Below are positions 6,396 to 11,780 of a stretch of 11,780 bases of DNA, piece by piece. A model generated the notes under the pieces. The model did no database searches and was not told the DNA's origin. It saw only the letters and a program-made list of their open reading frames with translations. Origin of the DNA: an uncultured Clostridia bacterium (GTDB taxonomy: Bacteria > Bacillota > Clostridia > Christensenellales > UBA1242); NCBI GenBank assembly GCA_947630075.1, contig CANRGF010000018.1:1-11780 (forward strand), given 5' to 3'. The stretch's first letter is position 1. Every line of letters begins with the position of its first letter. A program made the translations under genes and the position numbers.

Positions 6396-6788
6396 TTACT
6401 TCACAAGCAATTCAACTAAGTGCATGCACACAAAGTCTAGCCCGAGCAAAACCAAAGCAAAAACCAACACAACCACCAAGACAATGCCTGTTTGTTTCAC
6501 AACCTTGCCAAAAGTTGGCCAGGTTACCTTTTTAAGTTCGCTGCCTGTGTCCTTAATTGCCTTAACCATTTTGTTTGGTTTTTTAGGCTTATCCTTTTTC
6601 TTTTTCTTATCCACATCTTTGGCTTTCACTTCAACGGCTTTGCCAGACTTTTCCTTCTCTACTGGTGCGCTCGTCTCAGCCTCAGGCACAACTTGCTCTG
6701 CAAGATTTTGTGCTTCCTCTTGCTTAACTTCTTCTGCATTTAAAGCTTTAGCCTTAGGGTTGGATTTCTTTTTATTCTTATTTGCCAT
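6396..6788 (-). CDS. secE: Preprotein translocase subunit SecE
   Basis: A 130-residue SecE, the essential clamp of the SecYEG protein-export channel. The conserved part is C-terminal: an amphipathic helix with VKAIKDTGSELKKVTWPT (75-92) and one membrane helix (about 101-125). The first 70 residues are a Lys/Glu/Ala-rich, probably disordered cytosolic extension, which makes it about twice as long as the minimal Gram-positive SecE of roughly 60 residues. I choose the ATG at 6788, because TAGGAGTG lies 5-6 nt upstream and overlaps the rpmG stop. The upstream in-frame ATG at 6842 falls inside rpmG and has no comparable site. The order rpmG-secE-nusG is the classic one in Bacillota and the three genes are tightly packed. 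Confidence 0.95.
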   Translation of the reverse strand: MANKNKKKSNPKAKALNAEEVKQEEAQNLAEQVVPEAETSAPVEKEKSGKAVEVKAKDVDKKKKKDKPKKPNKMVKAIKDTGSELKKVTWPTFGKVVKQTGIVLVVVLVFALVLLGLDFVCMHLVELLVK

Positions 6789-6796
6789 GTTCACTC

Positions 6797-6967
6797 CTAT
6801 TTTGTTTCTTTGTGGGCAGTGGTCTTTTTGCAAGTTGGACAATATTTTTTAATCTCTAATCTTTCAGGGTCGTTTGCCTTGTTTTTAGAACTTGTGTAAT
6901 TCCTATTCTTGCAAACTGGGCATTCAAGAGTGATGGTTTCTCTTTTGGATTTTTTTGCTTTTGCCAT
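6797..6967 (-). CDS. rpmG: 50S ribosomal protein L33 (zinc-binding form)
   Basis: A 56-residue protein translated here by hand. It begins MAKAKKSKRETITLECPVCK and ends KKYCPTCKKTTAHKETK. L33 binds near the E site of the large subunit. The two CxxC pairs (Cys16/Cys19 and Cys43/Cys46) form the zinc ribbon, so this is the C+ type, which is normally made when zinc is sufficient; zinc-free paralogues replace it under starvation in some species. The conserved YTSSKNKANDPERLEIKKYC core fits the family very well. AAAGGAG lies 7-8 nt upstream of the ATG. The TAG stop overlaps the secE ribosome binding site, with an 8-nt gap to secE. It is the first gene of the rpmG-secE-nusG unit. Confidence 0.97.
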   Translation of the reverse strand: MAKAKKSKRETITLECPVCKNRNYTSSKNKANDPERLEIKKYCPTCKKTTAHKETK

Positions 6968-7039
6968 ATCTATCTCCTTTTATACGCATTTAAAATTAAA
7001 CCAATCATATAGCAACCCGCTAAATTTAGGTTAATTTAA

Positions 7040-7064
7040 AAAGGGCTTTAAAAAAACACCCTTT
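7040..7064 (-). promoter_or_regulatory. Hairpin in the rpmG leader, possible attenuator
   Basis: On the minus-strand RNA, AAAGGG (7064-7059) pairs with CCCUUU (7045-7040), with a possible inner UUU/AAA helix, and is followed by UUAAAUU. It begins about 8 nt after the predicted start of transcription. The T-run is short, so termination would be partial; it may instead stabilise the 5' end. Confidence 0.4.
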
Positions 7065-7078
7065 CAAGTGCTAATTAT

Positions 7079-7107
7079 ATATTAGCATAAAATTATTCAC
7101 TTGTCAA
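7079..7107 (-). promoter_or_regulatory. Promoter of rpmG-secE-nusG with UP-like element
   Basis: TTGACA (7107-7102), a 17-nt spacer ending in TGC, and TAATAT (7084-7079) on the minus strand. Directly upstream is an A/T tract (AAAATTTTTAAAAAA, about 7125-7111) that resembles an UP element, as expected for a strong ribosomal promoter. The predicted start near 7072 gives a leader of about 105 nt. Confidence 0.82.
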
Positions 7108-7144
7108 CAGTTTTTTAAAAATTTTCGCCAAAAACAAAGCAAAT

Positions 7145-7172
7145 AAAAATAGGGCTAAAATGCCCTAGTTTT
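7145..7172 (-). terminator. Intrinsic terminator of the four-helix membrane protein gene
   Basis: TAGGGC (7150-7155) pairs with GCCCTA (7162-7167), with flanking A/T pairs, a 6-nt loop and TTTTTATTT after it on the minus strand. It overlaps the TAG stop (7167-7165) and isolates this gene from rpmG. Confidence 0.85.
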
Positions 7173-7776
7173 CACTGTGTTCATCATTTTTTTGAATTTG
7201 CTCTGTTTCGCTGATTTTTGGCTTAACTGGCACAACAGTCTGCTCTGTTTGCATAACAGTTGAATAATTTGATGTTTCTTCCTCTTCTGCAGTTTTGTGC
7301 TTTGGTTTTTCAAGTAAGGTGCCATTTGAAAGTTCTTTTGCCTTTTTCACTTTCTTTTCTTTTTTTTCTGTGCCAAGCATTAGCTCAACAAAATGAATTT
7401 TGGCACCCTTGGCTTCGGCAATCATTCTAAAGGTGATATAAGCGAAAAACAAAAGCGCAAGCACGGATATGACATTTTGAATTATTCTAAATGCCTTAAT
7501 TGCACCAATGCTCAATTCAAAATCAAAAAGACCGGTTACAACAAACACGATAAATTCAAGTGCAAGCAATACGGTTGCCGCAATGAACATGTCTTTCACT
7601 CTCGTTCTCAAAACTTTATCCGAACAAAAGCTCAAAAGCACAACGGCGAAAATCACCGCCATAGCCACAAAGTTGACCCCCACACCCAAAAATCTTGCTG
7701 CAAGCGAACTCCATGCTATTGAAATGCCTGTGAAAGCGAAAGCCAACACGAAAAACAATTTTAAATTTTTTGCCAT
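7165..7776 (-). CDS. Hypothetical four-helix membrane protein with charged tail
   Basis: I do not recognise the family. The start at 7776 is chosen because AGGAGA lies 6 nt upstream; the longer in-frame start at 7836 has no site. Its 203 residues show four hydrophobic helices (about 5-27, 34-51, 63-84, 97-118). The first may double as a signal anchor. A strongly charged tail (about 136-203) follows, with a Lys-rich stretch (KKEKKVKKAK) and then a Glu/Thr/Gln-rich, probably disordered end. Short loops mean little is exposed outside the cell. The pattern suggests a small integral membrane protein with a cytoplasmic tail that could bind a partner or nucleic acid. It has its own promoter and terminator and is divergent from the 7971-9186 cassette, sharing a 194-bp A/T-rich control region with it. 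Confidence 0.82.
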   Translation of the reverse strand: MAKNLKLFFVLAFAFTGISIAWSSLAARFLGVGVNFVAMAVIFAVVLLSFCSDKVLRTRVKDMFIAATVLLALEFIVFVVTGLFDFELSIGAIKAFRIIQNVISVLALLFFAYITFRMIAEAKGAKIHFVELMLGTEKKEKKVKKAKELSNGTLLEKPKHKTAEEEETSNYSTVMQTEQTVVPVKPKISETEQIQKNDEHSEN

Positions 7777-7795
7777 ACTTATCTCCTGCATTTTA

Positions 7796-7824
7796 AGTTT
7801 ATCATTAAAAAAAATTTTTTGCAA
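7796..7824 (-). promoter_or_regulatory. Candidate promoter of the four-helix membrane protein gene
   Basis: TTGCAA (7824-7819), a 17-nt spacer ending in TGA, and TAAACT (7801-7796) on the minus strand. The -35 overlaps the first of two TTGCAAAT copies (7819-7826 and 7841-7848) spaced 22 bp apart. The hexamers are only moderate matches. Confidence 0.45.
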
Positions 7825-7921
7825 ATCAAATTTCAAAGTTTTGCAAATTTTATGAAAAATTTTTAAAAAAACAGCAAAAATTCATCAAAATTCGCAAAAT
7901 TTTTGAGTTTTTGGCAGTTTT

Positions 7922-7952
7922 TTGGCAAAATTGAATGGTTAGATGTTATATT
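7922..7952 (+). promoter_or_regulatory. Candidate promoter of the 7971-9186 cassette
   Basis: TTGGCA (7922-7927) and TATATT (7947-7952) are 19 nt apart, longer than the ideal 17, but an extended TGT precedes the -10. The -35 sits in the second of two TTTTTGGCA copies (7908-7916 and 7919-7927) spaced exactly 11 bp apart. The start codon lies 18 nt after the -10. Confidence 0.45.
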
Positions 7953-7970
7953 TAAGCGGGAGAGAATTTT

Positions 7971-8162
7971 ATGGACAACTTCGTTGAAATCCTTTTCAAG
8001 AGGCTCAACGCTTTGGAAAAGAAACTGGAAAAATATTATAGAGTTTTATATATAGAAAACGAACTAGATTTTATCTTGAACGGCACTTACATTTTTGAAG
8101 AGGACTTAGCCGGCATTTTAGACGGCAATTATGTTTTAGGAGGGGAAAATGGAAAGAATTGA
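7971..8162 (+). CDS. Small hypothetical protein, 63 aa, with internal repeat
   Basis: I do not recognise this protein. It has GGGAGAG 6 nt before its ATG. The first half (about 1-25) is a charged amphipathic helix with heptad-like leucines (LNALEKKLEKYY), a possible coiled coil. The second half holds two short repeats, ILNGTYIFEEDLAG (35-48) and ILDGNYVLGGENG (49-61), each of the form I-L-x-G-x-Y, likely to form beta turns. No signal peptide or membrane helix is present. The gene overlaps the next one by 14 nt, and its end carries that gene's AGGAGG site, so they are translationally coupled and probably work together. It is the only gene here ending in TGA. Its small size and position before a protein with tail-protein-like motifs suggest a chaperone-like or structural partner, but that is speculation. 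Confidence 0.72.
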   Translation: MDNFVEILFKRLNALEKKLEKYYRVLYIENELDFILNGTYIFEEDLAGILDGNYVLGGENGKN

Positions 8163-9186
8163 AGAATTAAAACATGAGCTTGTTAAACAAAAGAAGGTAA
8201 TCGAAGAAAAAGGCGGAAAAGTTGTGGTTGGAGGGTCAAACCCAAGCCCAAGCGAGATTACTGAAGGAATAAATTCTATCATTCCTTTTGGTTTGGATTT
8301 ATCTAAGGTAACGGCAACTCCAGAAGATGTGCAAAAAGGAAAGACCTTTTTAAATTCTTCTGCGGAATTCGTGGAGGGCACAATGAATAGTGTTGCTCTT
8401 GAGATGTTTGTTTACAACGATGCCTATCCGAAACCTTTCGATAAAGAATTTGACTTGCACCTTCCAGATGAGGTGGTAAAGGTTAAACCATATCTAATTT
8501 GCAATGTGCCATATCGTGTGAATGTTTGGCTCAGTCCAGAGACTGTTACCGTTGGAGCATCCGCATTTTTAAGCGCAGACATCACCATAAAAAATTTTGA
8601 GAGCCTAACAAAACTTAAAACGGCAAACCAATGTTGCTTTGAATGTTGCAAAGGAATAAATTTGGCGGCACTCCCTGACACATTAGAAACTTTAGCGACA
8701 GGCTGTTTTGGCAACTTAATAAGCACAGAAAATTCTCTTATTTTACCAAAATCTGTGAAAAAACTGGGCGACTCAGCGTTTTTCACAGATGTGCAGCAGG
8801 AATTTGAAAAATTAGTAATTCCTGAAACCGTGCAGTTAGAAACTATTGAATATTCTTCAATCGCAGGCTATTTATTTAATTGTGATTTTACTTTTCCGCC
8901 AAGCATAAAAGTTCTTAGCACAGGTTCATTTTCTAACACTTCCTTCAATAATGTTGTGATCCCTTCAACAGTAACAGAACTTGGCAACCTGGTGTTTTAC
9001 ACCAGCCCAGGCAAAATTTTCAGAACAAAGACAATAACCTTTTTAGCCACAACTCCTCCAAAAATTGGTTCGATGTTTTTCCATCCAGAGCGAACATGTA
9101 ACATTTATGTGCCTGAAAACTCGTTGAGCGAATATAAAGCCGTCTTGTCGGGATATGACGTCTATCCTATTAGCCAAAGGCCATAA
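8149..9186 (+). CDS. BspA-type leucine-rich-repeat protein with phage-tail-like N-terminus
   Basis: This 345-residue protein starts with a short charged helix (1-22) and then NPSPSEITEGINSI (31-44). The next segment, TATPEDVQKGKTF...EGTM (55-79), closely resembles the A-D-x-L-x-G-K-x-x...V-x-G-T-M module found in phage tail and appendage proteins and some Clostridia surface proteins. From about 124 to 310 there are irregular LRR_5/BspA repeats (for example NVVIPSTVTELGNLVF and SLILPKSVKKLGDSAFF), ending in the usual cap CNIYVPENSLSEYKAV (317-332). A paired-cysteine motif CCFECC lies at 162-167. LRR_5 proteins generally bind proteins or host surfaces, but this one has no signal peptide, anchor or membrane helix. 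The start has AGGAGGGG 4 nt upstream. Its 3' end overlaps the convergent vanW-like gene by 17 nt with no terminator between them. Confidence 0.87.
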   Translation: MERIEELKHELVKQKKVIEEKGGKVVVGGSNPSPSEITEGINSIIPFGLDLSKVTATPEDVQKGKTFLNSSAEFVEGTMNSVALEMFVYNDAYPKPFDKEFDLHLPDEVVKVKPYLICNVPYRVNVWLSPETVTVGASAFLSADITIKNFESLTKLKTANQCCFECCKGINLAALPDTLETLATGCFGNLISTENSLILPKSVKKLGDSAFFTDVQQEFEKLVIPETVQLETIEYSSIAGYLFNCDFTFPPSIKVLSTGSFSNTSFNNVVIPSTVTELGNLVFYTSPGKIFRTKTITFLATTPPKIGSMFFHPERTCNIYVPENSLSEYKAVLSGYDVYPISQRP

Positions 9187-10465
9187 AGAGGTCGGTGGCG
9201 ACAGGCTCTCGCCTTTTTGCACCAACAACTTTAATTGCATTTTGCACCTTAAATTTATCAAATCTTAAAAGTTCTTTCTTTACCAATTCCCCGTTTTTAT
9301 AGTGCTCACGATACGATTTAATTTCCATGCCTTTCACCGGTTTTTTAAGATAAAAACTTTCGTCCTCATATTGCACCTTATCTTTATATTCTTCTTTTTC
9401 ATCCACAACAATTTCTTCTTGTGGCTCGGTAACGCTAACAATCTCATTTGTCAATTTTATTTCTTCGCTTAGGCTTTCACCAAAAATGCGGATGCGGGCA
9501 CGATTTGGTGAAAAGTTCGTGATTATTGTTATCTTTTGATTAGTGTTATTCTTGAATTTTAAATCACTGCTTCCAAAATTGACCATGGCGTCAAAGCCAT
9601 ATTTAACATAGTTCACCTGTTTGCTGTGTTTGTTAGCTTCCACTATTTCCAACCCAGCGAGGAGAGCGGAATTATATAGCGTGGTTGACACTTGGCACAC
9701 TCCACCGCCTAGTCCGTCCACAAACTCATTATTCACAATTATTTTTGCTTCGCGATAGCCATTTTCTGCCGTTCTCTTGCCCACCGCTTTATTAAATGAA
9801 AAAATTTGATTGGGCATCAATTCAATCCTATTTAAACTATTTAGTGCGTTTTTGATGTTATGCTTTCTATCTGGGCTAGAGCTTGCAATATTGGTTGAAA
9901 AATCCGCCCTTAAATTGGTGAATTTTTCATAGTCCGCCTTAAATTTTTCTGGCACAATTTGATTTGTGGGCAGAGTGAGTACCATTTCTTTATCATTAAG
10001 ATATTTTTCAATAAAACTATCAAAGAGTGCAGGTTTATTTAATTCTTTGCCATATTGCTCTTTGCTTATTTTAAAAACTTGCTCGTTTGAAGTGTTTACG
10101 CTAATCGTGGCATTTTTGGCTTCAACAAAAACCACCTTTTCCATTTTTGCAATCAATTTGGTTATGTTTGGAAAAAGATACTCTATGGCAACCGATTTTT
10201 CAATCCCCGCATTTAGCATTCTTTTTAAGAGCGCTTTTCTTTCTTCTTTTGAAGAAAACCTATTATATTTGTTTATTTCATAATTGCGGTCAAATTGACT
10301 GCTCTTTTTTATGTTTTGCGCCAACTCATAACTGAAAATTTTTTCATCGCACAAAAAGTCAACGCGCTCAAATCCTGCTGCTTTAACCGCTTCAATTTTT
10401 GGTGTGAGCGTTAAAATTAATGCTAATATTAAAAAGGCTGCAAACATTAATTTTTTCACGCTCAT
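9170..10465 (-). CDS. Exported VanW-family protein with C-terminal G5-like domain
   Basis: A 431-residue protein with an N-terminal signal or anchor (about 5-26; AAAFLILALILTLTP-type core) and possible cleavage after A29-A30. A helical region of unknown type (about 40-180) comes next. The VanW domain (about 188-315) is clear: FSTNIASSSPDRKHNI, a Phe-Ser-Phe-Asn stretch (222-225), and GLGGGVCQVSTTLYN (251-265). A G5-like beta domain (about 343-417) closes it. VanW is named from vancomycin-resistance clusters, but its biochemical role is not established. The domain architecture (signal, VanW, G5) is common in Clostridia and suggests a cell-wall-associated job. The ATG has no evident Shine-Dalgarno sequence, and neither does the alternative ATG at 10447. 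The gene lies 33 nt downstream of rmuC and overlaps the convergent LRR gene at its 3' end. Confidence 0.92.
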   Translation of the reverse strand: MSVKKLMFAAFLILALILTLTPKIEAVKAAGFERVDFLCDEKIFSYELAQNIKKSSQFDRNYEINKYNRFSSKEERKALLKRMLNAGIEKSVAIEYLFPNITKLIAKMEKVVFVEAKNATISVNTSNEQVFKISKEQYGKELNKPALFDSFIEKYLNDKEMVLTLPTNQIVPEKFKADYEKFTNLRADFSTNIASSSPDRKHNIKNALNSLNRIELMPNQIFSFNKAVGKRTAENGYREAKIIVNNEFVDGLGGGVCQVSTTLYNSALLAGLEIVEANKHSKQVNYVKYGFDAMVNFGSSDLKFKNNTNQKITIITNFSPNRARIRIFGESLSEEIKLTNEIVSVTEPQEEIVVDEKEEYKDKVQYEDESFYLKKPVKGMEIKSYREHYKNGELVKKELLRFDKFKVQNAIKVVGAKRREPVATDLFMAFG

Positions 10466-10498
10466 ATTATGTGATATTTTGTCGATTTTTATTTGTAA

Positions 10499-11746
10499 TT
10501 ATTTATTTTTATCTTGTTCATCATCAGCATCTTCAATGCCAACAATTTCGCTAACATCATTTAATTGCTTTGCAATTTTTTGCGAAGATTTTGCTGCTTC
10601 TTCAAGTTTGTTTGTGGCCTCTCCGAGTTTGCCTTGCGATTTTGCAATTAAATCTAGATAAATTTTGAATTCCTTTTTCAAACTTATTAAGAACTGCCAA
10701 ATTTCACTGCTGCGCTTTTGAATGTGAAGAGTTTTAAACCCTAATTGTAGGCTATTCAGCAAAGCAGAGAGTGTTGTTGGCCCACACACCAAAATTTTAT
10801 ACTCATTTTGAAGAGTGTCCATAAGTTCGGGAGTGCGCACCACTTCGGCGTAAAGCCCTTCCACAGGCAGAAACATCACGGCAAAATCTGTGGTGTCTGG
10901 CACAGATATGTATTTTTCTTTAATGGACTTGGCCTCGTCTTTAATTCTTTTATATAGTTGCTTTTGTGCCTTTTCGATTGCGGTTTTATCTAATGTATCT
11001 GCCACATCAACCAGCTTGTTATAATCTTCCAAAGGGAATTTGCTATCAATAGGCAAATAAACTTCATGACCATCTTTGCCAGGCAACACCACGGCAAAAT
11101 CCACTTTTTCGGCACTATCCTTTTTTATTTGCACTTGTGCTTTAAATTGGCTTGGTGCAAGCATCTGTTCTAACAGCGTTGAGAGCATCACTTCTCCCCA
11201 AACACCGCGATTTTTTACGTTTGAAAGCACCTTTTTCAAGTCTCCTACTCCCACTGCCAGATTGCGCATTTCTCCCAACCCAAGAGTTACACCTTCTAGG
11301 CTTTGCTGAATTTTGCTAAAACTCTCATTTAGGCGTTGAGATAGTGAAGAATTTAATTTCTCGTCCACTGTTTCGCGCATTTTTTCGAGTGATTTTTCGT
11401 TCTCTTCACGCATAGTTGTGAGCGATTGATTGATTTGAAGAGTTAATTTATCTATCCTATCTTCATTTCTAAAAATAAGGTCATTAACACGCTTAGAAAT
11501 TGCCTCAAATTCTTGCTTTTGCACAACAGTTAAATTGCTAATTGAATTTTGAGATGACAATTCAACATTTTTAGACGCCTGCAAAAATAATGCTTGAAGC
11601 GAAGCGTTTTCGTCCTTAATTCGCTGCAATATTTGATTTAAGTCGGCAGTTGGTCCACCCGTTTTTTTCTTTAAAAGCACGGCAAAAATAATTATGGACA
11701 CAAGCCACACTCCGCCCAATATTGCTCCCAAAATTATCATTTCCAT
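10499..11746 (-). CDS. rmuC: RmuC-family DNA recombination protein
   Basis: A 415-residue RmuC homologue. In E. coli, RmuC limits recombination at short inverted repeats, and the family carries a PD-(D/E)xK-like nuclease fold. The protein starts with one membrane helix (about 4-26), then a long coiled coil (about 33-165). The core follows with NVKNRGVWGEVMLSTLLEQML (176-196), VDFAVVLPGK (215-224), PIDSKFPLEDY (232-242; IDSK supplies an Asp and Lys of the predicted site), LPVEGLYAEV (293-302) and GPTTLSALLNSLQLGF (322-337). The tail is acidic and charged. This length and domain order are typical. AAGGAAAG lies 4 nt before the ATG. The gene may be part of a longer operon, since a possible upstream stop codon lies about 13 nt away at the window edge, and vanW follows after 33 nt. 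Confidence 0.95.
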   Translation of the reverse strand: MEMIILGAILGGVWLVSIIIFAVLLKKKTGGPTADLNQILQRIKDENASLQALFLQASKNVELSSQNSISNLTVVQKQEFEAISKRVNDLIFRNEDRIDKLTLQINQSLTTMREENEKSLEKMRETVDEKLNSSLSQRLNESFSKIQQSLEGVTLGLGEMRNLAVGVGDLKKVLSNVKNRGVWGEVMLSTLLEQMLAPSQFKAQVQIKKDSAEKVDFAVVLPGKDGHEVYLPIDSKFPLEDYNKLVDVADTLDKTAIEKAQKQLYKRIKDEAKSIKEKYISVPDTTDFAVMFLPVEGLYAEVVRTPELMDTLQNEYKILVCGPTTLSALLNSLQLGFKTLHIQKRSSEIWQFLISLKKEFKIYLDLIAKSQGKLGEATNKLEEAAKSSQKIAKQLNDVSEIVGIEDADDEQDKNK

Positions 11747-11780
11747 AAACTTTCCTTAGTTATTGTTCGTTGCCTGAAAG

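Larger units (their letters stand above)
7777..7970. other. 194-bp A/T-rich divergent control region
   Basis: This gene-free stretch separates two divergent units and is almost all A/T, with several A-tracts and T-tracts that could bend DNA. It contains the two candidate promoters and the two sets of phased direct repeats at their -35 boxes. A third related string, GCAAAATTTTT (7894-7904), lies between them. I see no coding sequence or RNA gene in it. Confidence 0.6.

Noticed and set aside
6106..6852. Plus-strand open frame of 248 codons across nusG and secE
   Set aside because: It is antisense to two well-identified genes and rich in Ser/Phe/Leu from complementing Lys/Glu codons. No promoter or ribosome site was seen.
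6968..7140. Search for tRNA-Trp or another tRNA near rpmG-secE, a common arrangement in other bacteria
   Set aside because: No cloverleaf, TTCGA-type loop or CCA-like end could be found. Only a promoter, leader hairpin and A/T-rich sequence are present.
7837..7970. Repeated GCAAA/TTTGC strings considered as a CRISPR-like array or origin (DnaA boxes)
   Set aside because: The units are too short, spacing is irregular between sets, and no TTATCCACA-type boxes are present.
7971..9186. Considered as a complete prophage or a diversity-generating retroelement target
   Set aside because: No integrase, capsid, portal, terminase or reverse transcriptase gene and no template-variable repeat pair lies in the window.
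9966..10283. Plus-strand open frame of 105 codons inside the vanW-like gene
   Set aside because: It is antisense to a well-supported gene and looks like a complement-strand artefact.
11760..11780. Possible end of a further minus-strand gene (reading ...LSGNEQ, TAA at 11762-11760) upstream of rmuC
   Set aside because: Only six codons lie in the window. Another frame also ends nearby, so it cannot be supported as a gene.

Overview
The window looks like the chromosome of a low-GC Gram-positive bacterium (Bacillota), most likely an uncultured, Clostridia-like gut lineage. The evidence is the low GC, strong AGGAGG-type ribosome binding sites on nearly every gene, sigma-A type promoters, intrinsic terminators, the gene order rpmG-secE-nusG / rplK-rplA, and a VanW protein, a BspA-type leucine-rich-repeat protein and a fused ABC/FtsX-type transporter. 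The genetic code looks standard: Trp is TGG, and one small gene ends in TGA. I cannot name a genus.

Layout. Positions 2-376 (+) are the 3' end of an M1-type metallopeptidase, which meets the next gene tail to tail at a bidirectional terminator. From 432 to 7776 everything is on the minus strand. Read in transcription order, this is a four-helix membrane protein (7776-7165, own terminator), rpmG-secE-nusG (6967-5824, own terminator), rplK-rplA (5512-4396, own terminator), an unrecognised 227-aa protein (4323-3640, own terminator), and a dUTPase-family gene coupled to a fused ABC transporter (3539-432). Positions 7971-9186 (+) hold an isolated two-gene cassette: a 63-aa repeat protein overlapping a 345-aa leucine-rich-repeat protein. 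The latter carries a segment resembling phage tail proteins. Its 3' end overlaps that of the minus-strand vanW-like gene (10465-9170), which follows rmuC (11746-10499).

How the parts work together. The centre is a translation/secretion block: L33, SecE, NusG, L11 and L1. rplJ-rplL, often found after rplA, are absent; a terminator follows rplA. The rplK leader contains a hairpin with an asymmetric internal loop that closely fits an L1 autoregulatory site, behind a near-perfect promoter. A second promoter farther upstream would add a roughly 170-nt leader with two further hairpins. Seven promoter candidates all carry a TGn extended -10. Four that serve non-ribosomal genes place the -10 only 16-19 nt from the start codon, while the ribosomal operons have longer structured leaders.

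The best leads for something new are the 7971-9186 cassette, the dUTPase homologue with altered active-site motifs, the hairpin-rich segment upstream of rplK, and the unrecognised 227-aa gene. I see no CRISPR array, IS element, tRNA, rRNA or obvious defence system.
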